A stretch of 64,000 nt of DNA from Oryzomonas japonica. GTDB lineage: Bacteria > Desulfobacterota > Desulfuromonadia > Geobacterales > Pseudopelobacteraceae. Shown here one piece after another: positions 43,853 to 55,386 of the stretch (positions are counted from its first letter, which is position 1; every line of letters starts with the position of its first letter). The stretch spans positions 124,001 to 188,000 of the forward strand of contig NZ_VZQZ01000005.1 in assembly GCF_008802365.1 (NCBI RefSeq). Reading direction: 5' to 3'. A program made the translations under genes and the position numbers. A model generated the notes under the pieces. The model had not been told where the DNA came from, did not search any database, and worked only from the letters and a program-made list of their open reading frames with translations.

Positions 43853-45091
43853 TTAGAAAAACTCCCTGAACCATGTTTTCATCCGACGCACGGCATTGCT
43901 GAAGATGCTGTCCTCCGACTTGCTGGTGGGGAATTCCCTGGCGCCGAAGTTGCGGCTGCCGTAGACGATGAGACCGACACCGGTTGCATAGACCGGCGAG
44001 TTGACCACGTCCACCAAGCCGCCGATCCGCTGGGGCAGGCCGCGGCGCACCGGCAGGTTGAAAATCTGCTCGGCCAGTTCGGGCATTCCCTCCAGGATGC
44101 TGGAACCGCCGGTGATGACCACGCCCGAGGCTATGGAGTCCTCCAGACCGGACTTGATGATCTCGCGGTTCACCAGGGTAAACATCTCCTCCACGCGGGG
44201 ACCAAGGATCTCGCACAACACGTTGCGGGAGAGTTCCCGCGGCTTGCGGCCGCCGACGCTGGGCACCTCGATCTTGTCGTCCTTGCCCACCAACGCAGAA
44301 AGGCAACAGCCGTACTTTTGCTTGATCTTTTCCGCCTCGGCCATGGGGGTGCGCAGGCCGACGGCGATGTCGTTGGTCAGGTGGTTGCCGCCCAAGGAGA
44401 GCACCGACGTGTATTTGATGGCCCCTTCGGCAAAGATGGCGATGTCGGTGGTGCCGCCGCCGATATCCACGAGGCAGACTCCCAGTTCCTTCTCATCGGC
44501 CGACAAAACGGCTTCGGAGGAGGCCAACTGCTCCAGCACGATGTCGGCCACGTCCAGGCCGGCCCGGTTGCAGGATTTGACGATGTTCTGGGCGCTGGCC
44601 ACGGCGCCGGTGACGATGTGTACCTTGGCCTCCAGGCGTACGCCGCTCATGCCGAGCGGTTCACGGATGCCGTCCTGTTCGTCGATAATGAATTCCTGCG
44701 GCAGGATGTGGATCACTTCGCGGTCCATGGGGATGGCGATGGCCTTGGCGGCGTCGATCACCCGGCGTACGTCTTCCTGGGCCACCTCGCGATTCTTGAT
44801 GGCGATCACCCCCTGGGAGTTGATCCCCTTGATGTGACCGCCGGCGATGCCGGCATACACCGACTTGATCTCGCAGCCGGCCATCAGTTCGGCCTCGTCG
44901 ATGGCCTTGCGGATGGAGGCAACCGTGCTCTCGATGTTGATCACCACCCCCTTGCGCAAGCCGCTTGACGGGCTGGTGCCGATGCCGACGATGTCGATGC
45001 CGTCCTCCGTGACATTGCCAACAATGGCACAGATTTTGGTGGTGCCGATATCGAGACCGACAATCAGATTATCTCTTTTGGTTGCTGACAT
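43853..45091 (-). CDS. ftsA: Cell division protein FtsA
   Basis: Actin-like ATPase that anchors FtsZ to the membrane. 412 residues: LIVGLDIGTTKICAIVG (phosphate 1), CLVDIGGGTTDIAIFAEGA (phosphate 2), VVITGGSSILEGM (adenosine). The C-terminal amphipathic helix is IFSNAVRRMKTWFREFF. It begins 33 bp after ftsQ. Confidence 0.97.
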   Translation of the reverse strand: MSATKRDNLIVGLDIGTTKICAIVGNVTEDGIDIVGIGTSPSSGLRKGVVINIESTVASIRKAIDEAELMAGCEIKSVYAGIAGGHIKGINSQGVIAIKNREVAQEDVRRVIDAAKAIAIPMDREVIHILPQEFIIDEQDGIREPLGMSGVRLEAKVHIVTGAVASAQNIVKSCNRAGLDVADIVLEQLASSEAVLSADEKELGVCLVDIGGGTTDIAIFAEGAIKYTSVLSLGGNHLTNDIAVGLRTPMAEAEKIKQKYGCCLSALVGKDDKIEVPSVGGRKPRELSRNVLCEILGPRVEEMFTLVNREIIKSGLEDSIASGVVITGGSSILEGMPELAEQIFNLPVRRGLPQRIGGLVDVVNSPVYATGVGLIVYGSRNFGAREFPTSKSEDSIFSNAVRRMKTWFREFF

Positions 45092-45124
45092 GCGCCCCCC
45101 TGCCTGATATGAAAATTGTAGTTA

Positions 45125-45949
45125 TTAACCTTTTTTGACCACGATCTTGTCATTGTAATCGAGGTCGATGTAGTGCAGCGTGGCTCGCTGGGCCATGAGT
45201 TCCCGGTAGATGCGGGCAAACCGATCCACCTTGGCGGCGAAATCGCCGGAGCCGATCTTCACCGGCAGTGCGCCGGAAGAGGTAAACATCGTGAATCCGT
45301 AGCCCTTATCGTAATGAATCTCCGATACATCTGCAAGGATAAATGCGCCTTTTTCGCGCAAAATCGTGAGCAGGTCACAGGTTGCTTTGAGGGCTTCCCT
45401 GGTCCCGGCCGGGTCGGTGTTCAGGTCCTCTTCGCTGAAGCCGGTGATGACCGGGTAATCCAGGCGGTCCCCCTGGTTGAGCACCTTGAAGATAGTGCCC
45501 TTGGTGTCCAGGTAGTAGATGAAGCCCATGTTGACCACGGCAAGCGGCTCACGCTCGGTGACGGCGATGGAAAGGCCGTCCGGGAGGTAGCGCCTGATAC
45601 GGACCGACTCGATCCAGGGGTTCCGCATGAGGTGGTCGCCCATGAGCTTAAGATTCATGCGCAGCAGGTCCCCGCCCGGTTCGGCGCCGGCGATGGCCAG
45701 GATCTCCTCCCGGGTCAGGCGCTTGGAATTGGAAACCTCCACATTCTTGAGGCGGAAGAAGGTTGCGGAGGAAAAGGCCCGGTAGATGCCGAAGAACAGT
45801 GCGCAGAGCAACATCGCGCCGCTCAGGCCAAGGGTAACCTTGCCCAACGGGCGCAGGTATTTCTTCAGGTCCAGCGGTTGGCGCTGGATCTTGACCTTGT
45901 TGGCGGCCACCTTTTTACGGTGGTATGGCGAGGCTGCGAAATCGCGCAT
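45125..45949 (-). CDS. ftsQ: Cell division protein FtsQ/DivIB
   Basis: 274 residues. Short cytoplasmic basic tail, one helix (KVTLGLSGAMLLCALFFGIYRAF), POTRA domain (FRLKNVEVSNSKRLTREEILAIAG) and FtsQ beta domain (GDRLDYPVITGFSEEDL). Bridges FtsA/FtsZ-side and septal synthase proteins. ATG follows the ddl stop by two bases. Confidence 0.95.
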   Translation of the reverse strand: MRDFAASPYHRKKVAANKVKIQRQPLDLKKYLRPLGKVTLGLSGAMLLCALFFGIYRAFSSATFFRLKNVEVSNSKRLTREEILAIAGAEPGGDLLRMNLKLMGDHLMRNPWIESVRIRRYLPDGLSIAVTEREPLAVVNMGFIYYLDTKGTIFKVLNQGDRLDYPVITGFSEEDLNTDPAGTREALKATCDLLTILREKGAFILADVSEIHYDKGYGFTMFTSSGALPVKIGSGDFAAKVDRFARIYRELMAQRATLHYIDLDYNDKIVVKKG

Positions 45950-45951
45950 CT

Positions 45952-46875
45952 TCAGTCTGCCTTGATTGAGAGTGTTGCCGCGTCGATGATGCGTGACACC
46001 AGCGCCTCAAAGGAAAGCCCGGCGCCCTTGGCGGCGATCTCCGGCAACAGCGACAGGGCGGTCATGCCGGGCAGGGTGTTGACCTCCAGGACGTAACATT
46101 CCCCGTCTGCGGTGACGAGCAGGTCCACCCGGCTGTAACCGCTGCACCCCAGGGAACGGTGGGCCGCCAGACCGGTTTGCAACGCCTTTTCGTACAGAGG
46201 CACTGACAGGCGAGCCGGAAAGATATGCTCGGCCATGCCGTCGGTATACTTGGCTTCGTAATCGTAGAATTCGCCCTTGGGCACGATCTCGATGGCGCCG
46301 ACGGGGCGGTCTTCCAGGATGCCGACCTGCACCTCCTGCCCCTTGATGTACTGTTCCACCAGAATCTCGTTGTCGTGACGGAAGGCCAATTCAAGGGCCG
46401 GCGCCAGCTGTTTTTCCTCCCTGACGATGGAGATCCCCACCGAAGACCCCTCCTGCACCGGTTTGACCACCAGGGGCAGGCCGAAGGGGAGTTCTGGGAG
46501 CCGTACCACCTCGCCCCGGCGGAAATGGCGGAAGGGGGCCGTCAGGATACCGCTTGCCGTGAAGGTCTGCTTGCTGAAGAGCTTGTGCATGGCCAGGGCG
46601 CTGGCCAGAACCCCGGAGCCGGTATAGGGGATCTGCAGCAACTCCAAAAGCCCTTGGATGCAGCCGTCCTCGCCGTAGCGGCCGTGCAGGGCGATGAAGG
46701 CCGCCTGGACCCCCTCCCGTTCCAGCACCGCCGCCAGGTCGCGGCCCACGTCGATGGCTATGGCATCGTACCCTTGGGCAACCAGGGCCTTGTGCACGGC
46801 GGCGCCGCTGTTTAGCGACACCTCCCGCTCCGCCGAGAGCCCCCCCATCAGTACGCCGATTCTTTTGTCTTTCAT
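45952..46875 (-). CDS. ddl: D-alanine--D-alanine ligase
   Basis: Makes D-Ala-D-Ala for MurF. 307 residues. [62 protein letters not shown]-grasp segment [16 protein letters not shown], and the metal site [26 protein letters not shown] 46875 overlaps the murB stop. Confidence 0.97.
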   Translation of the reverse strand: MKDKRIGVLMGGLSAEREVSLNSGAAVHKALVAQGYDAIAIDVGRDLAAVLEREGVQAAFIALHGRYGEDGCIQGLLELLQIPYTGSGVLASALAMHKLFSKQTFTASGILTAPFRHFRRGEVVRLPELPFGLPLVVKPVQEGSSVGISIVREEKQLAPALELAFRHDNEILVEQYIKGQEVQVGILEDRPVGAIEIVPKGEFYDYEAKYTDGMAEHIFPARLSVPLYEKALQTGLAAHRSLGCSGYSRVDLLVTADGECYVLEVNTLPGMTALSLLPEIAAKGAGLSFEALVSRIIDAATLSIKAD

Positions 46876-47762
46876 GGTTCCTCTCCTACGATCCTGACCT
46901 CTTCCTCAAGCTGCACGCCGGTTGCCGCGAATACCGCTTCCTTGACCCTTGTGGCCAGTCCCAGGAAGTCGGTCGCCGTTGCCCCGCCGCGGTTGATCAG
47001 AAAATTGCTGTGTACCTCCGACACCTGGGCCCCGCCCACCGTGACACCGCGCAGGTTGGCCTGGTCGATCAGGCGCCAGGCGGCCTGGCCCGAAGGGTTC
47101 TTGAAAAACGACCCGGCACTGGGAAAGCCCACGTTGTGCTTCGAGCGCCGTAACTCCGTATCCTTGCGAATCTCTTCCTCGGTCTGCTGCGGGTCGTATT
47201 CCACGAGTCTGAACAGGGCGGCCAGCACGATTGCCCCCACCGGCAGCGTCAGGCGGCGATAGCCGTAGTCCAACTCCTCCCTGCGGTACTCGGCCACCGT
47301 GTCTCCCGAGAGGAGTGTCAGGGATTCCAACCGTTCCAGGACCCCCGAGCCATAGGCTCCGGCATTCATCTTGACCGCTCCACCCACCGTGCCAGGGATG
47401 CCGGAGATGTAGCCGATGCCACCCAGGCCCCGCTCCTGGGCGAAGCGTACCAGCGCCAAGTTTTCCACCCCGGCCTCGGCCCGGATCAACCGCTCGCCCG
47501 CCTCGCTGATGCGGTTGAAGCGCGCCAGGGAGATCACCGCTCCCCGGATGCCGCCGTCCCGCACCAACAGGTTGTAGCCACGGCCGATGGCCAGCCAGGA
47601 GGCCTGACGCTCCTTCAGGGCGCGCACCAGAGTCAGCAGGTCGTCCGCGTCCTCCGGCTCGGCGTACAGGTCGGCCGCCCCTCCCACCTTGAGGGAGGTA
47701 TGCCTGCTCATGGGCTCGTCGTACAGCAGTTGGCCCCGTATGCTGATGTTCTCCAGATTCAG
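46872..47762 (-). CDS. murB: UDP-N-acetylenolpyruvoylglucosamine reductase MurB, likely CTG start
   Basis: FAD enzyme completing UDP-MurNAc. Blocks: [61 protein letters not shown] (catalytic Ser) and EVHSNFLIN. The first ATG (47711) would cut off [10 protein letters not shown], which is conserved ahead of the RHTS block. Translating further upstream gives [17 protein letters not shown] from CTG 47762, where GGAGG sits 6 nt ahead. No ATG, GTG or TTG is available in frame there. I therefore extend to the CTG, giving about 296 residues. ATG 47711 is the conservative alternative. Confidence 0.9.
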   Translation of the reverse strand: MNLENISIRGQLLYDEPMSRHTSLKVGGAADLYAEPEDADDLLTLVRALKERQASWLAIGRGYNLLVRDGGIRGAVISLARFNRISEAGERLIRAEAGVENLALVRFAQERGLGGIGYISGIPGTVGGAVKMNAGAYGSGVLERLESLTLLSGDTVAEYRREELDYGYRRLTLPVGAIVLAALFRLVEYDPQQTEEEIRKDTELRRSKHNVGFPSAGSFFKNPSGQAAWRLIDQANLRGVTVGGAQVSEVHSNFLINRGGATATDFLGLATRVKEAVFAATGVQLEEEVRIVGEEP

Positions 47763-47763
47763 A

Positions 47764-49140
<1,377 letters not shown>

Positions 49141-49211
49141 GGTTAACACCTTTTTGCCATTGAAACTTGGAGAATAGCAGCCATCCAAACAACGCTTTTT
49201 GCCGTAATGCT

Positions 49212-49245
49212 TTCCCCGGTGTCTCCGTGTCTCTGTGGCAGATTT
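49212..49245. repeat. GAGACACAGAGACAC intergenic repeat (family C), second copy
   Basis: TTCCCCGGTGTCTCCGTGTC then TCTGTGGCAGATTT, the reverse complement of the 26074-26112 element with few differences. It sits in the 114-bp murG-murC gap. Confidence 0.75.
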
Positions 49246-49254
49246 AATGTTTTT

Positions 49255-50370
49255 TTACAGCTTCTTCATCATCTCGCCCACGATGATCCGGGCCGCGTCC
49301 AGCCGGGCCAGTCCGAAGGCCAGTGCCCCGGTGCGTTGCACCGTCTCCGGGCTTTCGGCTAGTTCGTGGATGATCCCGGCCAGCCGCTCCCCTGACAACT
49401 CCCGTTCCAACAGCATGAAACCAGCCCCTTTCTTGAGGAACGCCTCGGCATTTCTGCGCTGGTGGTCATCCACCGCAAAAGGGAAGGGGATGAACAGGCA
49501 CGCCTTGCCGCAGGCCGTCACCTCGGCGATGGTGGTGGCCCCGGCGCGGCAGATCACCAAATCGGACCGCTGGTAGACCGCGGCCATGTCCTGGATGAAC
49601 GGCATGACGCTGGCGTTGAAGCCGTGGTTGCGGTAGGCTTCGGCCACAAGGGCCGCGTCTTTCTCACCGGTCTGGTGGGTGATCTCCAGCCTGGCGGCGT
49701 AGCGTTCCAGATGGGGCAGCGCCGCCAACATGGCCATGTTGATGGCGTGGGCTCCCTGGCTGCCACCGAAGATGAAGAGGCGAAAGGGGCCGCCCCCCCC
49801 GTTTCCGTACTGCTGTTGGTGAATCTCCGCAATGGAGGGGGGAGTCTGTCCCGCCACCATCTCCAGGATTTGTCGCCGCAACGGGTTGCCGGTCAAGAGT
49901 GTTTTCCCCTTGGGGAAAAAGTGGGCTGACTCGTCCAGGGTGATGAACACCCGGTCGACGAATTTCGCCAGCAGGCGGTTGGTGAGGCCCGGGATGGCGT
50001 TCTGCTCGTGGATGAAACAGGGGAGCCGCATGCCGCGGGCCGCCAGTACCATGGGGAGCGAGGCGTAGCCTCCCACGCCCATCACCATGTCGGGGCGCCA
50101 TTCTTTCAGGATCTTGCGGGATTGGGCGTACCCGTAGAACATCATGGCCGCCCCCCTGATCTGGCTCAGCCCCCCCTTGCCGCGGATGCCGGCCGCCGAG
50201 ATCAGTTCGAGCCGGTAGCCTGCCGCCGGGACGGCGCGGGCTTCGATGCCCCGTTCGGTGCCGACGAACAACACCTCGTTGGCCGGGTCGCGGGAAAGGA
50301 ACTCCTCGGCCACGGCAATGCCGGGAAAGAGATGGCCGCCGGTGCCGCCGCCGGCAATCAGCAGTCTCAT
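49255..50370 (-). CDS. murG: Undecaprenyl-PP-MurNAc-pentapeptide GlcNAc transferase
   Basis: Makes lipid II at the inner face of the membrane. 371 residues. LIAGGGTGGHLFPGIAVAEE, VGVGGYASLPMVLAA, HEQNAIPGLTNRLLAKF, FIFGGSQGAHAINMA and VICRAGATTIAEVTACGKACLFIPFP are the family blocks. ATG 50370 overlaps the ftsW stop. Confidence 0.97.
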   Translation of the reverse strand: MRLLIAGGGTGGHLFPGIAVAEEFLSRDPANEVLFVGTERGIEARAVPAAGYRLELISAAGIRGKGGLSQIRGAAMMFYGYAQSRKILKEWRPDMVMGVGGYASLPMVLAARGMRLPCFIHEQNAIPGLTNRLLAKFVDRVFITLDESAHFFPKGKTLLTGNPLRRQILEMVAGQTPPSIAEIHQQQYGNGGGGPFRLFIFGGSQGAHAINMAMLAALPHLERYAARLEITHQTGEKDAALVAEAYRNHGFNASVMPFIQDMAAVYQRSDLVICRAGATTIAEVTACGKACLFIPFPFAVDDHQRRNAEAFLKKGAGFMLLERELSGERLAGIIHELAESPETVQRTGALAFGLARLDAARIIVGEMMKKL

Positions 50371-51491
50371 TTTTCCTCCTTCAGGCTGATGGGTGCGATC
50401 TTCAGCCCCGAAGAGATGTTGAGCAGGATACCCACGGCGAAGAGGCTGATCAAGAGCGAACTGCCGCCATAGCTGATAAAGGGGAGCGCCAGCCCCTTGG
50501 TGGGGAGCAGGCCGGTCACGACCCCCATGTTGACCGTGGCCTCGATGCCGAACAGTACGGCGATCCCCAGGGCCAGAAAGCGTCCGAAGGTGTCGGGCGC
50601 GGCCACGGCGATGCGCATGGCGCGCTGCACCAGCAGGAAGAACATGCCGATGATGATCACCACCCCCAGAAACCCCAGCTCTTCGCCTACCACGGAGAGG
50701 ATGAAGTCGGTGTGGGCCTCGGGCAGGTAGAAGAGTTTCTGTTTCCCTTCGCCCAGGCCTTGGCCGAAAACACCCCCGGTCCCCAGGGCCAGCCAGGACT
50801 GGATGATCTGGAAACCTTTCCCCTCAGGGTCGCTCCAGGGGTTGAGGAACGCTTCCATGCGTCCCCTGTGGTAGCCGCGGCTCAATTTGTACACCAGGAA
50901 GGGGAGGGCCAGGAGCAGCATGGAGAAGATATACACCAGCCGCGTCCCCGCCGCGAAGAGCATGACCATGGCCACGAACGCCAGGGTCAGCGCCCCCCCC
51001 AGGTCCGGTTGGAGGACCAGGAAGCCGATGAGGAACATGAGTACGATCATGTAGGGGATGAAGCCGGCGGTCAGGGATTTGACCTTGTCCTGTTTCTTGT
51101 CCAGGGAATAGGCCATGTACATGATCAGGGCCAGCTTGGCCATCTCCGACGGCTGTAGGTTGAAACCGGGCAGTTTGATCCAGCGGGACGAGCCGCCCGC
51201 CTTGCCGCCGATGCCCGGTATCAGCACTAGCGCGAGCAGCACCAGGCAGAGCAGTAGCCCCGGTACGGCAACCCGTTTCCAGGTATGGTAATCGACCCGC
51301 ATCACCAGCAGCATGATGCCAAAGCCCAAAAGGGCGAACAGCCCCTGGCGCTTGAGGAAGAAAAAACCGTCGTGAAAGCGTTTGGCGGCCATGACCGACG
51401 ACGCCGAATAGACCATAACCACCCCGAAGCAGGTCAGGGCAATGGCCATCAGCATGATCACCAGATCGTATTCGTCGAGTTTTTTGAACAT
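50367..51491 (-). CDS. ftsW: Septal peptidoglycan polymerase FtsW
   Basis: SEDS-family lipid II polymerase that works with FtsI. 374 residues, about ten helices. LKRQGLFALLGFGIMLLVMRVDYH, FNLQPSEMAKLALIMYMAYSL, LVLQPDLGGALTL (catalytic Asp), LPEAHTDFILSVVGEELGFLG and LPFISYGGSSLLISL. Starts 3 bp after murD. Confidence 0.97.
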   Translation of the reverse strand: MFKKLDEYDLVIMLMAIALTCFGVVMVYSASSVMAAKRFHDGFFFLKRQGLFALLGFGIMLLVMRVDYHTWKRVAVPGLLLCLVLLALVLIPGIGGKAGGSSRWIKLPGFNLQPSEMAKLALIMYMAYSLDKKQDKVKSLTAGFIPYMIVLMFLIGFLVLQPDLGGALTLAFVAMVMLFAAGTRLVYIFSMLLLALPFLVYKLSRGYHRGRMEAFLNPWSDPEGKGFQIIQSWLALGTGGVFGQGLGEGKQKLFYLPEAHTDFILSVVGEELGFLGVVIIIGMFFLLVQRAMRIAVAAPDTFGRFLALGIAVLFGIEATVNMGVVTGLLPTKGLALPFISYGGSSLLISLFAVGILLNISSGLKIAPISLKEEK

Positions 51492-51494
51492 GGG

Positions 51495-52835
51495 TTAGAG
51501 AGCCTTTACCGCTGCAATATACCGCTTAGCCCGCTCTTCATAGCCGCTGAACATGTCGAAGCTGGAGCAGGCCGGTGACATGAGGACGGTCCCCCCCGGC
51601 TCCGTGATTTGTGCTGCCAGGGCGACCGCCTCCTCCAGGGTCGCTGCCAGGCGGGTGTCGGTCAAGGCCCCCAGTTCGGCCTGCATGCGGCCGGCCGCCT
51701 CGCCGATCAGGACCAAGTGCCGTACCCGTTCCCGCACCAGGGGCGCCAGGGGGGCGTAGGAACCGCCCTTGTCCTTGCCTCCGGCGATCAGGGTGATGGC
51801 GTCGAAGCTTTCCAGCGCCTTTTCCACGCTCCCCACATTGGTGGCCTTGCTGTCCTCGTAATAGCGGACGCCGTTCTTCTCGGCCACGAACTCCATGCGG
51901 TGGTGCAGCGCTCCAAACCCTTGGGCGGCCTCGAAGCTGGCGTCCGGCCGGCAGCCCAGGAGCAGTGCGCAGGCCAGGGCGGCCATGATGTTCTCCAGGT
52001 TGTGCACCCCCTGGAGGCGGATGCCCTTGGTGGGAAAACGCTCCTCCCGGCCGTTGTGGCGGTAGACGATCACGCCGTCCCGGTGGAAGATCCCCTCGGC
52101 CAACTCCTGCTTGCGGCTGAAGGGGAAGAGGTGCGCCTTCAACCCCTGGGCGTAGCGCCACACCAGCGCGTCATCCCGGTTGACCACGGCAAAATCCGTG
52201 GCCTCCTGGTTCTCGAAGATGCGCAGCTTGGCGTCGATGTACTCCTGATAGCTGGCATAGCGGTCCAGGTGGTCCTCGCTCAGGTTCAACAGGGCCGCCA
52301 CCTGGGGACGAAAGGTGCTGATCCATTCCAACTGGAACGAGCTGATCTCCGCAACCACCCGGTCCACCGGTTCGCCCGACTCCACCAGTTCGATCAACGG
52401 ATTGCCGATGTTCCCCCCCACGAAGGTGCGATAGCCATTGGCCCTGAATATTTCGCCGGCCAGGGTCGTGGTGGTGGTTTTGCCGTTGGTGCCGGTGATG
52501 GCCGCCAACGGCACGTCGATGAAGCGTGCGGCCAGCTCAATCTCGCTGACGATCTCCCGGCCCGCTGCCGCTGCCCTCACCAGCAGGGGGTGGTCCTGGG
52601 GCACGCCGGGAGAGACCACGATCAGGTCGGCACCGGTGAAGTCCCGCTCATCGTGGCTGCCCAATACCTTCCGGATGTCACAAGCCGCCAGCTCCGCAAG
52701 TTGGGAGGCCAGGGCCGCTTCATCGCGCATGTCGGTCACGGTGACGCGGGCGCCCCGCGCGGCCAGGAAGCGGGCGCAGGCCACGCCGGTTTTGGCCAGG
52801 CCCACGACGAGGATGTTTTTATTGTTCAGTTCCAT
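51495..52835 (-). CDS. murD: UDP-N-acetylmuramoylalanine--D-glutamate ligase
   Basis: 446 residues. [50 protein letters not shown] (P-loop), [27 protein letters not shown] and [12 protein letters not shown] 52835 has AAAGGCTTTCC upstream. The 76-bp gap to mraY is the largest in this part and contains a GC-rich inverted repeat. Confidence 0.96.
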   Translation of the reverse strand: MELNNKNILVVGLAKTGVACARFLAARGARVTVTDMRDEAALASQLAELAACDIRKVLGSHDERDFTGADLIVVSPGVPQDHPLLVRAAAAGREIVSEIELAARFIDVPLAAITGTNGKTTTTTLAGEIFRANGYRTFVGGNIGNPLIELVESGEPVDRVVAEISSFQLEWISTFRPQVAALLNLSEDHLDRYASYQEYIDAKLRIFENQEATDFAVVNRDDALVWRYAQGLKAHLFPFSRKQELAEGIFHRDGVIVYRHNGREERFPTKGIRLQGVHNLENIMAALACALLLGCRPDASFEAAQGFGALHHRMEFVAEKNGVRYYEDSKATNVGSVEKALESFDAITLIAGGKDKGGSYAPLAPLVRERVRHLVLIGEAAGRMQAELGALTDTRLAATLEEAVALAAQITEPGGTVLMSPACSSFDMFSGYEERAKRYIAAVKAL

Positions 52836-52911
52836 AGGAAAGCCTTTACACCTCAAAACCTTTACATCTGCCACAGGGTCCCTCCCTCAGCGGGGGAGGA
52901 GTTGTTTTTAT

Positions 52912-53988
52912 CTACCTCATCTTCAACGTCGAGATCGCCACCAGGGCCAGGATGATCGTGATGATCCAGAAGCGCACGATGATCTTGGGCTCCGCCACCC
53001 CCTTCAGCTCGAAGTGGTGGTGGATCGGCGCCATGCGGAAGATGCGCTTGCCCCGGTACTTGTAGGAGCCCACCTGGAAGATGACCGACAACGCCTCGAC
53101 CACGAATACCCCCCCCACGATCACCAGCAGGATCTCCTGCTTGGTCAGGACCGCGATGACGCCCAGGGTGCCGCCCAGGGAAAGGGAGCCGACGTCACCC
53201 ATGAAAACCTCGGCCGGGTAGGAGTTATACCAGAGAAACCCCAGACCGGCACCCACCATAGAGCCGCACATGACGGCCAACTCTCCCGCCCCCTGCACCC
53301 GGGGGACCTGCAGGTAGGCCGACAGGGTGGCGTGACCGGCAATATAGGCAAAGAGCATATAGGTGGCGGCATTGATGGCCACCGGGCCGATGGCCAGCCC
53401 ATCCAGGCCGTCGGTCAGGTTGACGGCATTGCTGGCGCCCACGATCACAAGGGCCACGAACGGGATGAAATATATCCACAGGTCGGGGTGGAAGCGTTTG
53501 AAGAAGGGGAAGTAGAGTTCCTCGCTGAAGCCGGGCTTGAGGAACAGGAACACCGCTACGGCCACGGCCAGAAGCACCTGCCAGAACATCTTCTGGCGTG
53601 CGGAAAGCCCCTTGGTGTTCTTTTCCGTCACCTTCTTGTAATCGTCCACGAACCCGATCACGCCATAGCCGATGGTGATGAAGAGCGCCGTCCAGACATA
53701 CTGATTGGAGAGATCGGCCCACAGGAGCGTGGGGATCACGATGGCGGCCAGGATCATCACCCCGCCCATGGTGGGGGTGCCCTGTTTCTGCAGGTGCGAT
53801 TCCGGGCCGTCGGTGCGGATCACCTGGCGGGCCTGGAGGCTCTCCAGTTTGCGGATGATCCAGGGGCCGAGCACGAAGCAGACCAAGAGCGCCGTAATCA
53901 TGGCATAGATGGTTCTGAAGGTCAGGTATTTGAATATGTTGAACAGTTTTACATTCGCCGCCAGCGGGTAGAAAATGTGGTAAAGCAT
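52912..53988 (-). CDS. mraY: Phospho-N-acetylmuramoyl-pentapeptide transferase
   Basis: Makes lipid I on undecaprenyl phosphate. 358 residues, about ten helices. [33 protein letters not shown] (catalytic Asp pair), [32 protein letters not shown] and [12 protein letters not shown] are all intact. Confidence 0.97.
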   Translation of the reverse strand: MLYHIFYPLAANVKLFNIFKYLTFRTIYAMITALLVCFVLGPWIIRKLESLQARQVIRTDGPESHLQKQGTPTMGGVMILAAIVIPTLLWADLSNQYVWTALFITIGYGVIGFVDDYKKVTEKNTKGLSARQKMFWQVLLAVAVAVFLFLKPGFSEELYFPFFKRFHPDLWIYFIPFVALVIVGASNAVNLTDGLDGLAIGPVAINAATYMLFAYIAGHATLSAYLQVPRVQGAGELAVMCGSMVGAGLGFLWYNSYPAEVFMGDVGSLSLGGTLGVIAVLTKQEILLVIVGGVFVVEALSVIFQVGSYKYRGKRIFRMAPIHHHFELKGVAEPKIIVRFWIITIILALVAISTLKMR

Positions 53989-53991
53989 GGT

Positions 53992-55386
53992 TTATCCCTT
54001 TTCGTTGTGTGACATGGACTGCCTCAGGATCGCCGCCGACCGCTCCATGGTCATGCCCCGGGAGCCCTTGACCAGGATCACGTCTCCCGGTAGAAGCGAC
54101 CGCTTCACCCCTTCGGCAAGTTCGTCGTGACTCTGGCAGCAGTGAACCGACTTGGCAGGCAAACCGGCCTGGATGGCCGCCTGGGCGGCATGGCGATTCA
54201 TCAGATTGCCCAGCAGGAAGAGCCGGTCCACGTTTCTCCCTGCGACCGTGCCGACCCCTTCGTGGGCCTCGGCCTCGTGCCCGCCCAATTCCAGCATGTC
54301 CCCCAGCAGGGCGACCCGGTGCCCCTCGGGAGCGATCTGGGCCAAGGTCTCCAGCGCCGCCTTCATGGAGGCCGGGTTGGCGTTGTAGCTGTCGTCCACC
54401 AGGGTGATTTCCCCGAGCCGTTCCAACTGGAAACGCCCTTTATACGGTCTGAATGCGGCAAGACCCTCGGCTATGGTGGCAAGCGGCACCTTGTCAAGCA
54501 AGGCCGCAGTGGCCGCCAAGGCGTTGGATACGTTGTGCATGCCGAAGGCGCTGAGGTGAAGTTGGAACTCCCCACGGGGGGTGACGACCAGAAACGATTC
54601 CCCCTCCAGCCCCAGATGCTCGATGTTCTTGGCTCTGACCTCGCCGCGGCTGATGCCGAAGCTGATGCGCCGCGCCGAAGCATTCTGCCCCAGGCTGCTG
54701 ACCCGGGAATCGTCGCCGTTTACGACCGCCAGACCGCCATCGCTGATCCGGTGGAGCAACTCTCCCTTGGCGCTGGCTACGGCCTCGACCGTGCCCATGC
54801 TCTGGAGGTGGGCCGGCAGGGCGTTCAGCACGATGCCGACCCGGGGCCGGGCAATCTCCGCCAAACGGTCGATCTCGCCCGGCTCGCTCATGCCCATTTC
54901 CAGAACGGCCCAGTGATGTTCCGGCCGCAGGCGGAACAGCATCTGGGGCATGCCGATGAGGTTGTTCAGGTTCCCCTCGGTTTTCAGACCCGGTCCGAGC
55001 TGTTCCAGGATGGTGGCCAGCATCTCCTTGGTGGTGGTCTTGCCGTTGCTTCCGGTCACGGCGATGACCGGGATGTCGAAGCGTTGCCGGTAGGCCGCGG
55101 CCAGGTCGCCCAGCGCCCGCAACGTGTCCTTGACCGCAATGCCCGAACACCCGGCCGGGAGCACGTGATGGACGAGCCATTTCTCTTCGGCCAGTACCAT
55201 GGTGATGCCCTTAGCGGTCACCTCGGCGATGAAATCGTGCCCGTCGAAGCGGTCGCCCCTGAGCGGCACGAACAACTCTCCGGGCGCAACAGTGCGCGAG
55301 TCAGTGGATACGGCCGATACGCCGGTCCCGGCGCTGCCTATGATGCGGCCGCCGGTGGCGGCGGCTATCTCTGGTGCGGTAAACAT
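53992..55386 (-). CDS. murF: UDP-MurNAc-tripeptide--D-Ala-D-Ala ligase
   Basis: 464 residues. DSRTVAPGELFVPLRGDRFDGHDF, VTGSNGKTTTKEMLATIL, GNLNNLIGMPQMLFRL, EMGMSEPGEIDRLAEI, DSYNANPASMKAALETL and VKGSRGMTMER identify the family. Directly abuts murE with no intervening base. Confidence 0.96.
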   Translation of the reverse strand: MFTAPEIAAATGGRIIGSAGTGVSAVSTDSRTVAPGELFVPLRGDRFDGHDFIAEVTAKGITMVLAEEKWLVHHVLPAGCSGIAVKDTLRALGDLAAAYRQRFDIPVIAVTGSNGKTTTKEMLATILEQLGPGLKTEGNLNNLIGMPQMLFRLRPEHHWAVLEMGMSEPGEIDRLAEIARPRVGIVLNALPAHLQSMGTVEAVASAKGELLHRISDGGLAVVNGDDSRVSSLGQNASARRISFGISRGEVRAKNIEHLGLEGESFLVVTPRGEFQLHLSAFGMHNVSNALAATAALLDKVPLATIAEGLAAFRPYKGRFQLERLGEITLVDDSYNANPASMKAALETLAQIAPEGHRVALLGDMLELGGHEAEAHEGVGTVAGRNVDRLFLLGNLMNRHAAQAAIQAGLPAKSVHCCQSHDELAEGVKRSLLPGDVILVKGSRGMTMERSAAILRQSMSHNEKG

